A stretch of DNA of 52,758 bases from an uncultured Bacteroidia bacterium (GTDB lineage: Bacteria; Bacteroidota; Bacteroidia; Bacteroidales; UBA932), in NCBI GenBank assembly GCA_902784435.1, contig CACZUR010000016.1, forward strand, positions 1-52,758, in the 5' to 3' direction. The notes below the pieces were generated by a model. It ran no database searches and had not been told where the DNA came from. It saw only the letters and a program-made list of their open reading frames with translations. The position numbers and the translations under genes are program-made. Within the stretch, counting starts at the first letter, position 1. Each line of letters begins with the position of its first letter. Shown here piece after piece: positions 45,722 to 52,758 of the stretch.

Positions 45722-46762
45722 CTACGCCGAGTATTCCTTGATGTGCTGCTCCTGGGACAGACGGCAAACCAGCAGGCGGTCCCTGGACTCTGCAACAATG
45801 TATCCGTCAAGTCCTTCCACCACAACCGTCTTCTCGGAGGAAGTGTGCACCAGGCAGTTCCGGCACCCAAACAGACGGATGTCCGGCCCCACGACGGTAT
45901 TCCCCTCTTCATCGGCTTTTAGGTGGGTCATCACCGAGCCCCAGCTGCCCAGGTCGCTCCAGGCCAGGTCTTCTGCAATCACGAAAATGCGCGGGCTCTT
46001 CTCCATCACGGCGTAGTCGATGGAAATCTTGTCGCAGGTGGGGAACAGCCTGTGCAGCTGTTCGTTTTCCTGCTCCGTAAAAAAGAACGGAGCCAGCGAG
46101 TCCATCACCCCGGCAATCTGCGGGGCATAGGCACGCAGCTCCTGGACGATGGTATTCACATTCCAGACGAAAATGCCCGCATTCCAGAAATAATGGCCGT
46201 CTTCCAGATAGCCGATGGCCGTGTCCAGATCCGGTTTTTCACGGAATTCGCTCACCTTTACCAACTGTCCGTGCAGGGCTTCCGCAGCATGGATGTAGCC
46301 GTAGCCGGTTTCCGGACGCGTGGGGGCGATGCCTACCGTCACGATGGCATCCCTGTCTTCCGTAAACGCCAGGGCCTTGCCGATGGTGTCCACAAAAGCG
46401 TCCGTCTTGAGCACCAGGGCATCGGCGGGCGTGACCACGATATTGGCCTGCGGGTCCTTCTGCTGGATTTTCCAGGAGGCATAGGCAATGCAGGGAGCTG
46501 TGTTGCGGCCTTCCGGTTCTGCCAGGATCTGTTCTGCCGGAATGGCGGGGAGCTGTTCACGAACCAGCTGCACGTACCGCTCTCCGGTAACCACCCAGAA
46601 ATTCTCTGGCCGGCATAGGGGGGCAAATCGGTCTGCCGTCAGCTGGATCAGGCTGCGGCCCACGCCCAGCACGTCGATAAATTGCTTGGGAACATCCGGA
46701 GTGGAAAGCGGCCACAGTCTGCTGCCGATTCCGCCGGCCATAATGACAACGTGAGTATTCAT
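45722..46762 (-). CDS. manC: Mannose-1-phosphate guanylyltransferase
   Basis: A 346-residue nucleotidyltransferase that makes GDP-mannose from mannose-1-phosphate and GTP. MAGGIGSRLWPLS (8-20) is the nucleotide-binding loop, and EPEGRNTAPCIA, TGYGYIH, FREKPD and YFWNAGIFVW are hallmarks of the family. The isomerase domain found in fused ManC/AlgA is absent. The ATG at 46762 is preferred because upstream codons overlap the promoter. Its product would feed the polyprenol-phosphate mannose synthase at 380-1108. Confidence 0.95.
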   Translation of the reverse strand: MNTHVVIMAGGIGSRLWPLSTPDVPKQFIDVLGVGRSLIQLTADRFAPLCRPENFWVVTGERYVQLVREQLPAIPAEQILAEPEGRNTAPCIAYASWKIQQKDPQANIVVTPADALVLKTDAFVDTIGKALAFTEDRDAIVTVGIAPTRPETGYGYIHAAEALHGQLVKVSEFREKPDLDTAIGYLEDGHYFWNAGIFVWNVNTIVQELRAYAPQIAGVMDSLAPFFFTEQENEQLHRLFPTCDKISIDYAVMEKSPRIFVIAEDLAWSDLGSWGSVMTHLKADEEGNTVVGPDIRLFGCRNCLVHTSSEKTVVVEGLDGYIVAESRDRLLVCRLSQEQHIKEYSA

Positions 46763-46781
46763 GGTAATCAAACTTGATATG

Positions 46782-46789
46782 CAAAGATA
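46782..46789 (-). promoter_or_regulatory. -7 box of manC
   Basis: TATCTTTG on the minus strand, 19 bases before the manC ATG and just beyond the stop of the permease gene. There is no clear TTG. Confidence 0.55.
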
Positions 46790-46790
46790 A

Positions 46791-47978
46791 TCATATTTTC
46801 CGAGAAGGGACATACGCCATCAGCAGCCCCACCCCGGACACGCCCAAAGCCGTCCAGAGAATGTCTGCGGCCTTCAGGCTTACAGGATAGGCCGTAATGG
46901 CAAAGTTGCCGGGCATGCCGACAAAACCGAAACGCTGCTGCAGCAGGACCAGCACGATGCCCGCCACCAGGCCGATGCCCATGCCCAGGAGCGACACCAG
47001 GAAACCCTCCAGGAGGAAGATGCGCCGGAGCATGGGTTCCGGGGCGCCCAGGCTCCGGAGCGTTCCGGTATCGGCCTGCTTTTCGATGATGAGCATCCGG
47101 AGAGAGCTATAAATATTAAAGGCCACGATGAGGATGATGAACACCAGGATCAGGTAGATGGCCAGTTTCTCGTAGCGCATCATCCGGAAAACGGATTCAT
47201 TCTGCTGATAGCGGTCCAGGACGCGGAATCCCGGACCCAGGCGCTCCTGCAGGATTTTCTGCACCTGAGGAGCCTTGTCGGTCTCGATTTCCAGGGCCGA
47301 CACTTCCTTTTCGTATTCCAGCAGCTCCCGCATGAGGCCGATGGGAACCACCAGCAACTTGGCATCCAGCTCCGCGTTCACGGACACGACCCCGGAGAGC
47401 TGCACTTTCACGCTGCGGAGCGACGCCGCGGGATTGCTCAGCGAAACGGCCTCCGTACGGGAGGGATAATGGATTTCCAGCGGCTGCACGAAACGGGGAT
47501 TCAGGCCCAGCGAATAGGCCAGGCTGGAGCCGGCCACGGCCCTGGGCAGCGAACCGGCGTGCAATTGCCAGGAGCCGTCGATGAGATGGTCCTGCAACGG
47601 CGAGCTTTCCTCCGCCACGGCATCTACGCCTTTGACGCGGGCAAGGCTCTGGCGCCCGTCGTACGACAGGAAGGCCTGCTCTTCCAGCACGCTGGACAGG
47701 GACAGGATATCGTCCGATTCCATCATCCAGTCGAAGGCCTCCCCTTCCGGCACAAACACTTTCCCCGCCGCAGGCCGCACCACCAGGGTGGCGCCGGCAT
47801 CCGAAAGGGATTCCGAAACCAGCTGTTTGAAGCCGTTGAAGACGGAAAGGACGATGACCAGGGCCGCCGTTCCCACCGCCATGCCCGCAACGCCGATGCC
47901 CGAAATGAGATGGATGACGTTGTAGGACTTCCGGGCAAAGAGGTACCGGAGGGCGAATTGGAACGGCAGCAGGGACAT
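46791..47978 (-). CDS. LolC/LolE-type ABC transporter permease
   Basis: A 395-residue inner-membrane protein of the FtsX/MacB-like permease family, closest to LolC/LolE that extract outer-membrane lipoproteins. There is one N-terminal helix (about 19-47), a large periplasmic domain (about 48-265) and three C-terminal helices (about 272-395). The motif LRMLIIEKQADTGTLRSLGA is the coupling-helix region that contacts the ATPase. No ATPase gene (LolD) is nearby. It follows rbfA by 4 bases. Confidence 0.9.
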   Translation of the reverse strand: MSLLPFQFALRYLFARKSYNVIHLISGIGVAGMAVGTAALVIVLSVFNGFKQLVSESLSDAGATLVVRPAAGKVFVPEGEAFDWMMESDDILSLSSVLEEQAFLSYDGRQSLARVKGVDAVAEESSPLQDHLIDGSWQLHAGSLPRAVAGSSLAYSLGLNPRFVQPLEIHYPSRTEAVSLSNPAASLRSVKVQLSGVVSVNAELDAKLLVVPIGLMRELLEYEKEVSALEIETDKAPQVQKILQERLGPGFRVLDRYQQNESVFRMMRYEKLAIYLILVFIILIVAFNIYSSLRMLIIEKQADTGTLRSLGAPEPMLRRIFLLEGFLVSLLGMGIGLVAGIVLVLLQQRFGFVGMPGNFAITAYPVSLKAADILWTALGVSGVGLLMAYVPSRKI

Positions 47979-47982
47979 TAAG

Positions 47983-48330
47983 CTATTTTTTCAGGAGCTC
48001 TTCGATGTGCTCTGCATAGTCCAGGGTGGTATCCAGCAGGAAGATGAGTTCCGGTACGATGCGGAACTGCTTGGCCACGACGCGGCCCAGTTCTCCGCGC
48101 AGCGCCTTGTTGTTCTCTTCCAGGATCTGCATCACCGGGCCCTGTTTTTCGGAGGGGAAAATGCTCACGAACACCTTGGCCACAGAAAGGTCCGGGCTCA
48201 CGCGGACCTCACTCACCGTCACCAGGGCACCGCCGAAGGCAGCCATTCCCTTGGAACGGATGATTTCGGCCAGGTCCTTCTGGATTTCCCGGGCCACCTT
48301 GAGCTGACGGGTACTTGCAGGTTTTTCCAT
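47983..48330 (-). CDS. rbfA: 30S ribosome-binding factor
   Basis: A 115-residue RbfA protein with a KH-like fold, needed for late 16S rRNA maturation and cold growth. RQLKVAREIQKDLAEIIRSKG, VTVSEVRVSPDLSVAKVF and the closing LIFLLDTTLDYAEHIEELL are typical. Its ATG directly follows the tyrS stop with no gap. Confidence 0.94.
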   Translation of the reverse strand: MEKPASTRQLKVAREIQKDLAEIIRSKGMAAFGGALVTVSEVRVSPDLSVAKVFVSIFPSEKQGPVMQILEENNKALRGELGRVVAKQFRIVPELIFLLDTTLDYAEHIEELLKK

Positions 48331-49617
48331 TTACACGATCTTTACGATGAAGTAATTCTTCTTGCCCTTCTGGGCCAGGATATAGTGGCCGTTCACGATG
48401 TCATTCTCCGTGACCATGGCGGCGATATCCGTCACTTTGTCCTTGTTGATGGCAATGCCGTTGCCCTGCACCATCTTCCGGGCTTCTCCCTTGGAGGGCA
48501 GGATGGGCGTATTCACGGCCAGGAAGTCCAGGATGTTCAACGGAAGGGCGGCACGGGGAAGGTCGAAGGAAGGGACATCTCCGAAAACGGCCAGGAACGT
48601 GCGCTCGTCCAGCTTTTTCAGGGCTTCCGAATTGCCGCCGAAGAGCATCTGGGAGGCCGCCACCGCATTGTCGTAGGCTTCCTGTCCGTGGCACATGACG
48701 GTAACCTCGCGGGCCAGGACTTTCTGCAGTTCGCGGGCGCCGGGATTCTCCCGGTGACGGGCGATGAGGCTCTCGATGGTCTCGCGGTCCAGCAGGGTGA
48801 AGATCTTGATGTAGCGCTCTGCGTCGTCGTCGGCCACATTGAGCCAGAACTGGTAGAATTCGTAGGGCGAGGTGCGCTCCGGGTCCAGCCAGATATTGCC
48901 CTTTTCGGTTTTGCCGAACTTGGTGCCGTCCGCCTTGCGGATGAGCGGGCAGGTAAGGGCGAAGGCGGTGCCCCCGTCCATGCGGCGGATGAGTTCCGTA
49001 CCGGTGGTGATGTTGCCCCACTGGTCGCTTCCGCCCAGCTGCAGCACGCAGCCCTTGTTCTTCCAGAGCCAGTAGAAATCGTAGCCCTGCATGAGCTGGT
49101 AGCTGAATTCGGTGAAGGACATGCCTTCGGACGAGTCGCGGGACAGGCGCTTTTTCACGCTGTCCTTGGCCATCATATAGTTAACGGTGATGTGCTTGCC
49201 GATGTCGCGGATGAAGTTGATGAAGGTATAGTCCTTCATCCAGTCGTAGTTGTTTACCAGTTCCGCCTTGTTGGGGGCGTCCGATTCGAAGTCCAGGAAA
49301 CGGGCCAGCTGGGCCTTGAGGCAGGCCACGTTGTGGGCGAGGGTTTCCTCGTCCAGCAGGTTGCGCTCTGCGCTTTTCATCGAAGGGTCTCCGATCATGC
49401 CGGTGGCCCCGCCCACCAGGGCATAGGGCTTGTGGCCGCAGCGCTGGAAATGCTTGAGGATCATCACGCTTACCAGGTGGCCGATGTGCAGGGAGTCTGC
49501 CGTAGGGTCAATTCCCACGTAGGCGGCCTGCGGGCCTTCCATCAGTTTTTCTTCCGTCCCGGGCATGATGTCCTGGATCATTCCCCTCCAGCGGAGTTCT
49601 TCCACGAAATTCTTCAT
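48331..49617 (-). CDS. tyrS: Tyrosyl-tRNA synthetase
   Basis: A 428-residue class I aminoacyl-tRNA synthetase that charges tRNA-Tyr. HIGH is exact at 44-47 (SLHIGHL), the KMSKS loop is KFGKT (233-237), and GGSDQWGN is the tyrosine/ATP site. The C-terminal S4-like RNA-binding domain (about 350-428) is complete. It heads the operon tyrS-rbfA-lolC-like. Confidence 0.97.
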   Translation of the reverse strand: MKNFVEELRWRGMIQDIMPGTEEKLMEGPQAAYVGIDPTADSLHIGHLVSVMILKHFQRCGHKPYALVGGATGMIGDPSMKSAERNLLDEETLAHNVACLKAQLARFLDFESDAPNKAELVNNYDWMKDYTFINFIRDIGKHITVNYMMAKDSVKKRLSRDSSEGMSFTEFSYQLMQGYDFYWLWKNKGCVLQLGGSDQWGNITTGTELIRRMDGGTAFALTCPLIRKADGTKFGKTEKGNIWLDPERTSPYEFYQFWLNVADDDAERYIKIFTLLDRETIESLIARHRENPGARELQKVLAREVTVMCHGQEAYDNAVAASQMLFGGNSEALKKLDERTFLAVFGDVPSFDLPRAALPLNILDFLAVNTPILPSKGEARKMVQGNGIAINKDKVTDIAAMVTENDIVNGHYILAQKGKKNYFIVKIV

Positions 49618-49648
49618 ATCTGTGTTGCAACTAATTAAATATATCGTG

Positions 49649-49676
49649 CAAAGATACGAATTTTTGTGTATTTTTG
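49649..49676. promoter_or_regulatory. Divergent -7 boxes for tyrS and the M16 peptidase gene
   Basis: TATCTTTG on the minus strand (49656-49649) faces tyrS and TATTTTTG on the plus strand (49669-49676) faces the M16 gene. Neither has a good TTG. Confidence 0.6.
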
Positions 49677-49705
49677 CCCTTTGTATTCCTTAACGGACAA
49701 AGAAG

Positions 49706-52594
49706 ATGAAAAAATCACTCCTGTTTTTCGCGGCGGCCCTCCTGCTCGCCGTCACTGCATGCTCCCGCTACCAGAGCGTAAAAGGAGATCCTCTGCAGGC
49801 CAAAATTTACACCCTGGACAACGGGCTCAAGGTCTATATGACCGTGAACAAGGACGAGCCCCGCATCCAGACCTACATCGCCGTCCATGCCGGCGGCAAG
49901 GACGACCCCGCAGACAATACCGGTCTGGCCCACTACCTGGAGCACATGATGTTCAAGGGCACCGAGCAGTTCGGCACCCAGGACTATGAGGCCGAAAAAC
50001 CGCTCCTGGCCCGAATCGACTCCCTGTACGAGGTATACCGCACCCTCACGGACCCCGCAGAACGGGAAGCCCTGTACAAGCAGATCGACGCTGTGAGCTA
50101 CGAAGCCTCCCGCATCGCCATTCCCAACGAGTACGACAAGCTCATGTCCATCATCGGCTCGGAAGGTTCCAATGCCTATACTTCCAACGACGTTACCTGC
50201 TACGTAGAGGAAATCCCCTCCAACCAGATCGAGAACTGGGCGCGCATAGAGGCCGACCGCTTCATGAACTGCGTATTCCGCGGTTTCCACACGGAGCTGG
50301 AAGCGGTGTATGAGGAAAAGAACATGGGTCTTACGGACGATTCCGAAAAAGCCATCGACGCCCTGGATTCCATGCTCTTCGTCCATCACCCCTACGGCAC
50401 CCAGACGGTCATCGGCACGCAGGACCACCTGAAGAACCCTTCCCTGAAGGCCATCCGCTACCAGAAAGACACCTACTACGTACCCAACAACGTGGCCATC
50501 TGCCTGTCCGGCGACTTCGACCCGGACTATATGGTCAAGGTCATCAAGAAATATTTCGGTGCGTGGAAACCCAACCCTGAGCTTCCGGAGCGCAGCATCG
50601 CCCCCGAGGGCCCCATCACCGCCCCCAAGGTGAAGGACGTGCTGGGCAACGAGGCCGAATTCGTGATGATGGGCTGGCGCACCCCCGGTGAATCTTTCCC
50701 GGAGAGCGAACTGGCCGCCATCGTGGGCGCCGTGCTGTACAACGGCCGCGCCGGCCTGGTGGATACGGACCTCATCCAGAGCCAGAGCCTGCTGGGCGGC
50801 GGATTCATGAACTACGGCCGCTCGGACTGGGGCCTCATGATCGCCCAGGGCATGCCCAAGGAAGGCCAGAGCCTGGAACAGGTGCGTGACCTGCTGCTCC
50901 AGGAAGCGGAAAAACTGCGCAGCGGAGACTTCTCCGAAGAGCTGGTAGAGGCTGCCAAGGCCAATTGGAAACTGCGCCAGATGCAAAGCCTCACCTCCAA
51001 CCGTTCCCGTGCCGACGCCTTCGTGGACTCCTTCATCAACGGCACTTCCTGGGAATGGGAAGCCGGCCGGATGGACCGCATCGCCAAGGTTACCAAGGCC
51101 GACGTGGTGGACTGGGCCCGGAAATACCTGGGGCCCGACAGCTACGCCGTGGTGTTCAAGCGCCTGGGCGAAGACAAGAGCATCAAGAAGATTGAAGCCC
51201 CGAAGATTACCCCCATCCTCACCAACCGCGACAAGCAGAGCGCTTTCCTGCAGGAGATTGCCGCGACTGAACCCGCTCCCATCGAGCCCGTGTTCGTGGA
51301 CTTCGACAAAGACATGACCGTGTCGGAATTCGCCGGGCTGCCGCTCCTGTACAAGAAGAATGTACAGAACGACATCGCATCCCTGAGCTTCCGCTACGAC
51401 TGCGGTTCGGACAACAATCCCCTCCTGACGGTGGCCGAGTATTACTTCGATTACCTGGGCTCTGACAAGTACAGCGCCGAGGCCTTCTCTTCCCTGCTGT
51501 ATGGCCTGGCCTGCAACGCCGGTCCCCGCGTGGGCGGCAATACCACCTCCCTGAACATCGGCGGCCTGAGCGAGAACCTGCCGGCCGCCCTGGAAGCCTT
51601 CGAGTATCAGTTGCGCAATGCCCGGCCCAACGAGGAGGTCCTCTCCGAACTCAAGGCCGACCTGCTGCGCAGCCGCGTGGACAGCAAGAAGAACCAGCGT
51701 GCCTGCAACAGTGCCCTGCAGAACTACCTGATGTACGGTCCCGAATACATCCAGGCCGGGACGCTCACCAACGCCCAGGTATCGGCCCTCACTTCCGAAG
51801 ACCTGCTGGGCTCCCTGAGGGACCTGCTGGGCAAGGAGCACAAGATCCTGTACTATGGTCCCGCTTCCCTGGAAGAGGTAAAGGCCATGCTGGAAAAACT
51901 GCATCCGGCCAAAGACCTGCAGCCCCTGCAGAAAACCTACGCCCGGAAGCGCCTGACGCCCGAGTCCAAGGTGTACCTGGCCCAGTACGAATCCCGCCAG
52001 TTCAACTATGTGCAGTACTCGGACCGCGGAGAAACCCTGGACCTTGCCCAGGATCCGTACATCAACCTCTTCAATGAGTATTACGGCGGCGGCATGAATG
52101 CCATCGTCTTCCAGGAAATGAGAGAGTCCCGCGCCCTGGCTTACAGCGCCGGTGCCTGGCTGTCGGATCCCACTTTCCAGGGAGATACCTATTCCTTCCG
52201 CGCCTATATCGGCTCGCAGAACGACAAACTCCAGAAAGCCGTGAACGGTTTTGACGAGATTATCTCCACCCTCCCGGAAGCCCCGGAGAACCTGGAAATC
52301 GCCAAGGCCTCCATCCTGGGCAAGCTGCGCACGCAGCGCACCCTGGGAGAAAGCGTGCTGTACAGCTACCTGAACGCCCAGGAACTGGGCCTGAAGGAGC
52401 CCCGTGAGAAGCAGGTGTTCCAGCAAGTGGAAGGCCTTACCATGGAAGACCTCAAGGCCACCCACGCCAAGTGGATTGCCGGCCGCACCTACCAGTACGC
52501 CATCCTGGGCGACGCCAAGGACCTGGATCTGAATTTCCTCAAGACCCTGGGCCCCGTTCAGATGCTTTCCCTGGAAGAAATCTTCGGATACTAA
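49706..52594 (+). CDS. M16 family zinc metallopeptidase lipoprotein (two-module, pitrilysin-like)
   Basis: A 962-residue lipoprotein (lipobox AVTAC, Cys19). The inverted zinc motif HxxEH is HYLEH (His76, Glu79, His80) in LAHYLEHMMFKGT, with the distal Glu region FHTELEAVYEEKN (about 195-206). The second half (about 530-962) is a further M16 repeat without the zinc motif, as in pitrilysin, and contains YYGGGMNAIVFQEMRESRAL. It degrades oligopeptides, most likely in the periplasm. It is monocistronic. Confidence 0.94.
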   Translation: MKKSLLFFAAALLLAVTACSRYQSVKGDPLQAKIYTLDNGLKVYMTVNKDEPRIQTYIAVHAGGKDDPADNTGLAHYLEHMMFKGTEQFGTQDYEAEKPLLARIDSLYEVYRTLTDPAEREALYKQIDAVSYEASRIAIPNEYDKLMSIIGSEGSNAYTSNDVTCYVEEIPSNQIENWARIEADRFMNCVFRGFHTELEAVYEEKNMGLTDDSEKAIDALDSMLFVHHPYGTQTVIGTQDHLKNPSLKAIRYQKDTYYVPNNVAICLSGDFDPDYMVKVIKKYFGAWKPNPELPERSIAPEGPITAPKVKDVLGNEAEFVMMGWRTPGESFPESELAAIVGAVLYNGRAGLVDTDLIQSQSLLGGGFMNYGRSDWGLMIAQGMPKEGQSLEQVRDLLLQEAEKLRSGDFSEELVEAAKANWKLRQMQSLTSNRSRADAFVDSFINGTSWEWEAGRMDRIAKVTKADVVDWARKYLGPDSYAVVFKRLGEDKSIKKIEAPKITPILTNRDKQSAFLQEIAATEPAPIEPVFVDFDKDMTVSEFAGLPLLYKKNVQNDIASLSFRYDCGSDNNPLLTVAEYYFDYLGSDKYSAEAFSSLLYGLACNAGPRVGGNTTSLNIGGLSENLPAALEAFEYQLRNARPNEEVLSELKADLLRSRVDSKKNQRACNSALQNYLMYGPEYIQAGTLTNAQVSALTSEDLLGSLRDLLGKEHKILYYGPASLEEVKAMLEKLHPAKDLQPLQKTYARKRLTPESKVYLAQYESRQFNYVQYSDRGETLDLAQDPYINLFNEYYGGGMNAIVFQEMRESRALAYSAGAWLSDPTFQGDTYSFRAYIGSQNDKLQKAVNGFDEIISTLPEAPENLEIAKASILGKLRTQRTLGESVLYSYLNAQELGLKEPREKQVFQQVEGLTMEDLKATHAKWIAGRTYQYAILGDAKDLDLNFLKTLGPVQMLSLEEIFGY

Positions 52595-52602
52595 ATAAAT
52601 AT

Positions 52603-52633
52603 TTGCATTTGGCGGAAATAATTTCTATCTTTG
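52603..52633 (+). promoter_or_regulatory. Promoter of ribosomal protein L31
   Basis: TTG (52603-52605), 20 bases, then TATCTTTG (52626-52633), with a leader of about 30 bases to the ATG at 52671. Confidence 0.75.
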
Positions 52634-52670
52634 CAGCCCAAAATTGTTGACAATTTAATTTTTACGTAAA

Positions 52671-52758
52671 ATGAAGAAAGGAATTCATCCCGAAACCTAC
52701 CGTCTTGTAGCTTTCAAGGATATGTCCAATGACACCGTCTTCGTCACCCGCAGCTGCG
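52671..52758 (+). CDS. rpmE2: 50S ribosomal protein L31, type B (partial, runs off the window)
   Basis: The first 29 residues, starting MKKGIHPETYRLVAFKDMS and continuing into the edge, match the type B L31 family. The zinc-ligand cysteines of the C+ form are not seen in the expected place, so this is the C-minus form. The 3' end lies beyond the window. Confidence 0.9.
   Translation, partial: MKKGIHPETYRLVAFKDMSNDTVFVTRSC

Noticed and set aside
49715-52465. A 916-codon open frame opposite the M16 peptidase
   Set aside because: It mirrors the M16 gene, has biased Gly/Val/His composition and no promoter or domain; the M16 gene has a zinc motif and a lipobox.

Overview
The window looks like chromosomal core sequence from a GC-rich member of the Bacteroidales. 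The evidence is many promoters of the Bacteroidetes -33/-7 type (TTG, 19-21 bases, then TAnnTTTG), few Shine-Dalgarno sites, a DUF4290 gene, a Bacteroidetes histone H1-like gene, a HECLGH-type dipeptidyl peptidase III and SC-box lipoproteins. The genus cannot be fixed from what is here; high-GC groups such as Rikenellaceae are possible. I see no transposase, prophage, CRISPR array or plasmid gene.

Layout. Bases 1-63 are the 5' end of a 16S rRNA gene on the minus strand, followed by its leader and promoter. Bases 380-7205 hold a polyprenol-phosphate mannosyltransferase facing a four-gene operon (YgiQ radical SAM protein, small unknown protein, ClC channel with CBS domains, Tex). Bases 7340-7470 carry an orphan plus-strand promoter and a terminator-like hairpin, a candidate small RNA. 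Bases 7468-10403 are an operon of an unrecognised lipoprotein, a DEDDy 3'-5' exonuclease and an RlmI-type rRNA methyltransferase. Bases 10540-15961 are an operon of a C1 peptidase, PssA, a membrane-anchored GH25 lysozyme and an S9 peptidase. Next come a ManA-like protein with S4-domain HslR, AddB, a reverse rubrerythrin, SppA with a clostripain-like lipoprotein, DPP III with XerD, ribosomal L25 with Pth, and a histone H1-like gene (16045-28694). Bases 28858-31740 are the tpiA-ptb-ackA energy operon. Bases 31818-34928 hold a minimal ComEC, ApbE and a FISUMP lipoprotein. Bases 34925-41523 are the operon AddA, DUF4290, FtsK, LolA-like.

Bases 41612-42982 are the most unusual part. A divergent pair, a membrane-bound LytTR regulator and a small ExbB/MotA-like membrane protein, is bounded on both sides by near-identical inverted hairpin repeats. 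Each hairpin lies just after the stop codon of the gene it follows, and the promoter of the channel-like gene contains a 6+6 dyad. After it come NfeD, flotillin and a small HTH protein, two tRNA-Lys genes (CTT and TTT), ManC, and the operon tyrS-rbfA-lolC-like. The window ends with an M16 lipoprotein peptidase and the start of ribosomal protein L31.

Taken together the genes describe a fermentative anaerobe that invests in envelope and periplasmic proteolysis (C1, S9, S49, C11, M49 and M16 peptidases), gains ATP through phosphotransacylase and acetate kinase, makes GDP-mannose and polyprenol-phosphate mannose, and repairs breaks with an AddAB enzyme whose two genes lie about 18 kb apart.
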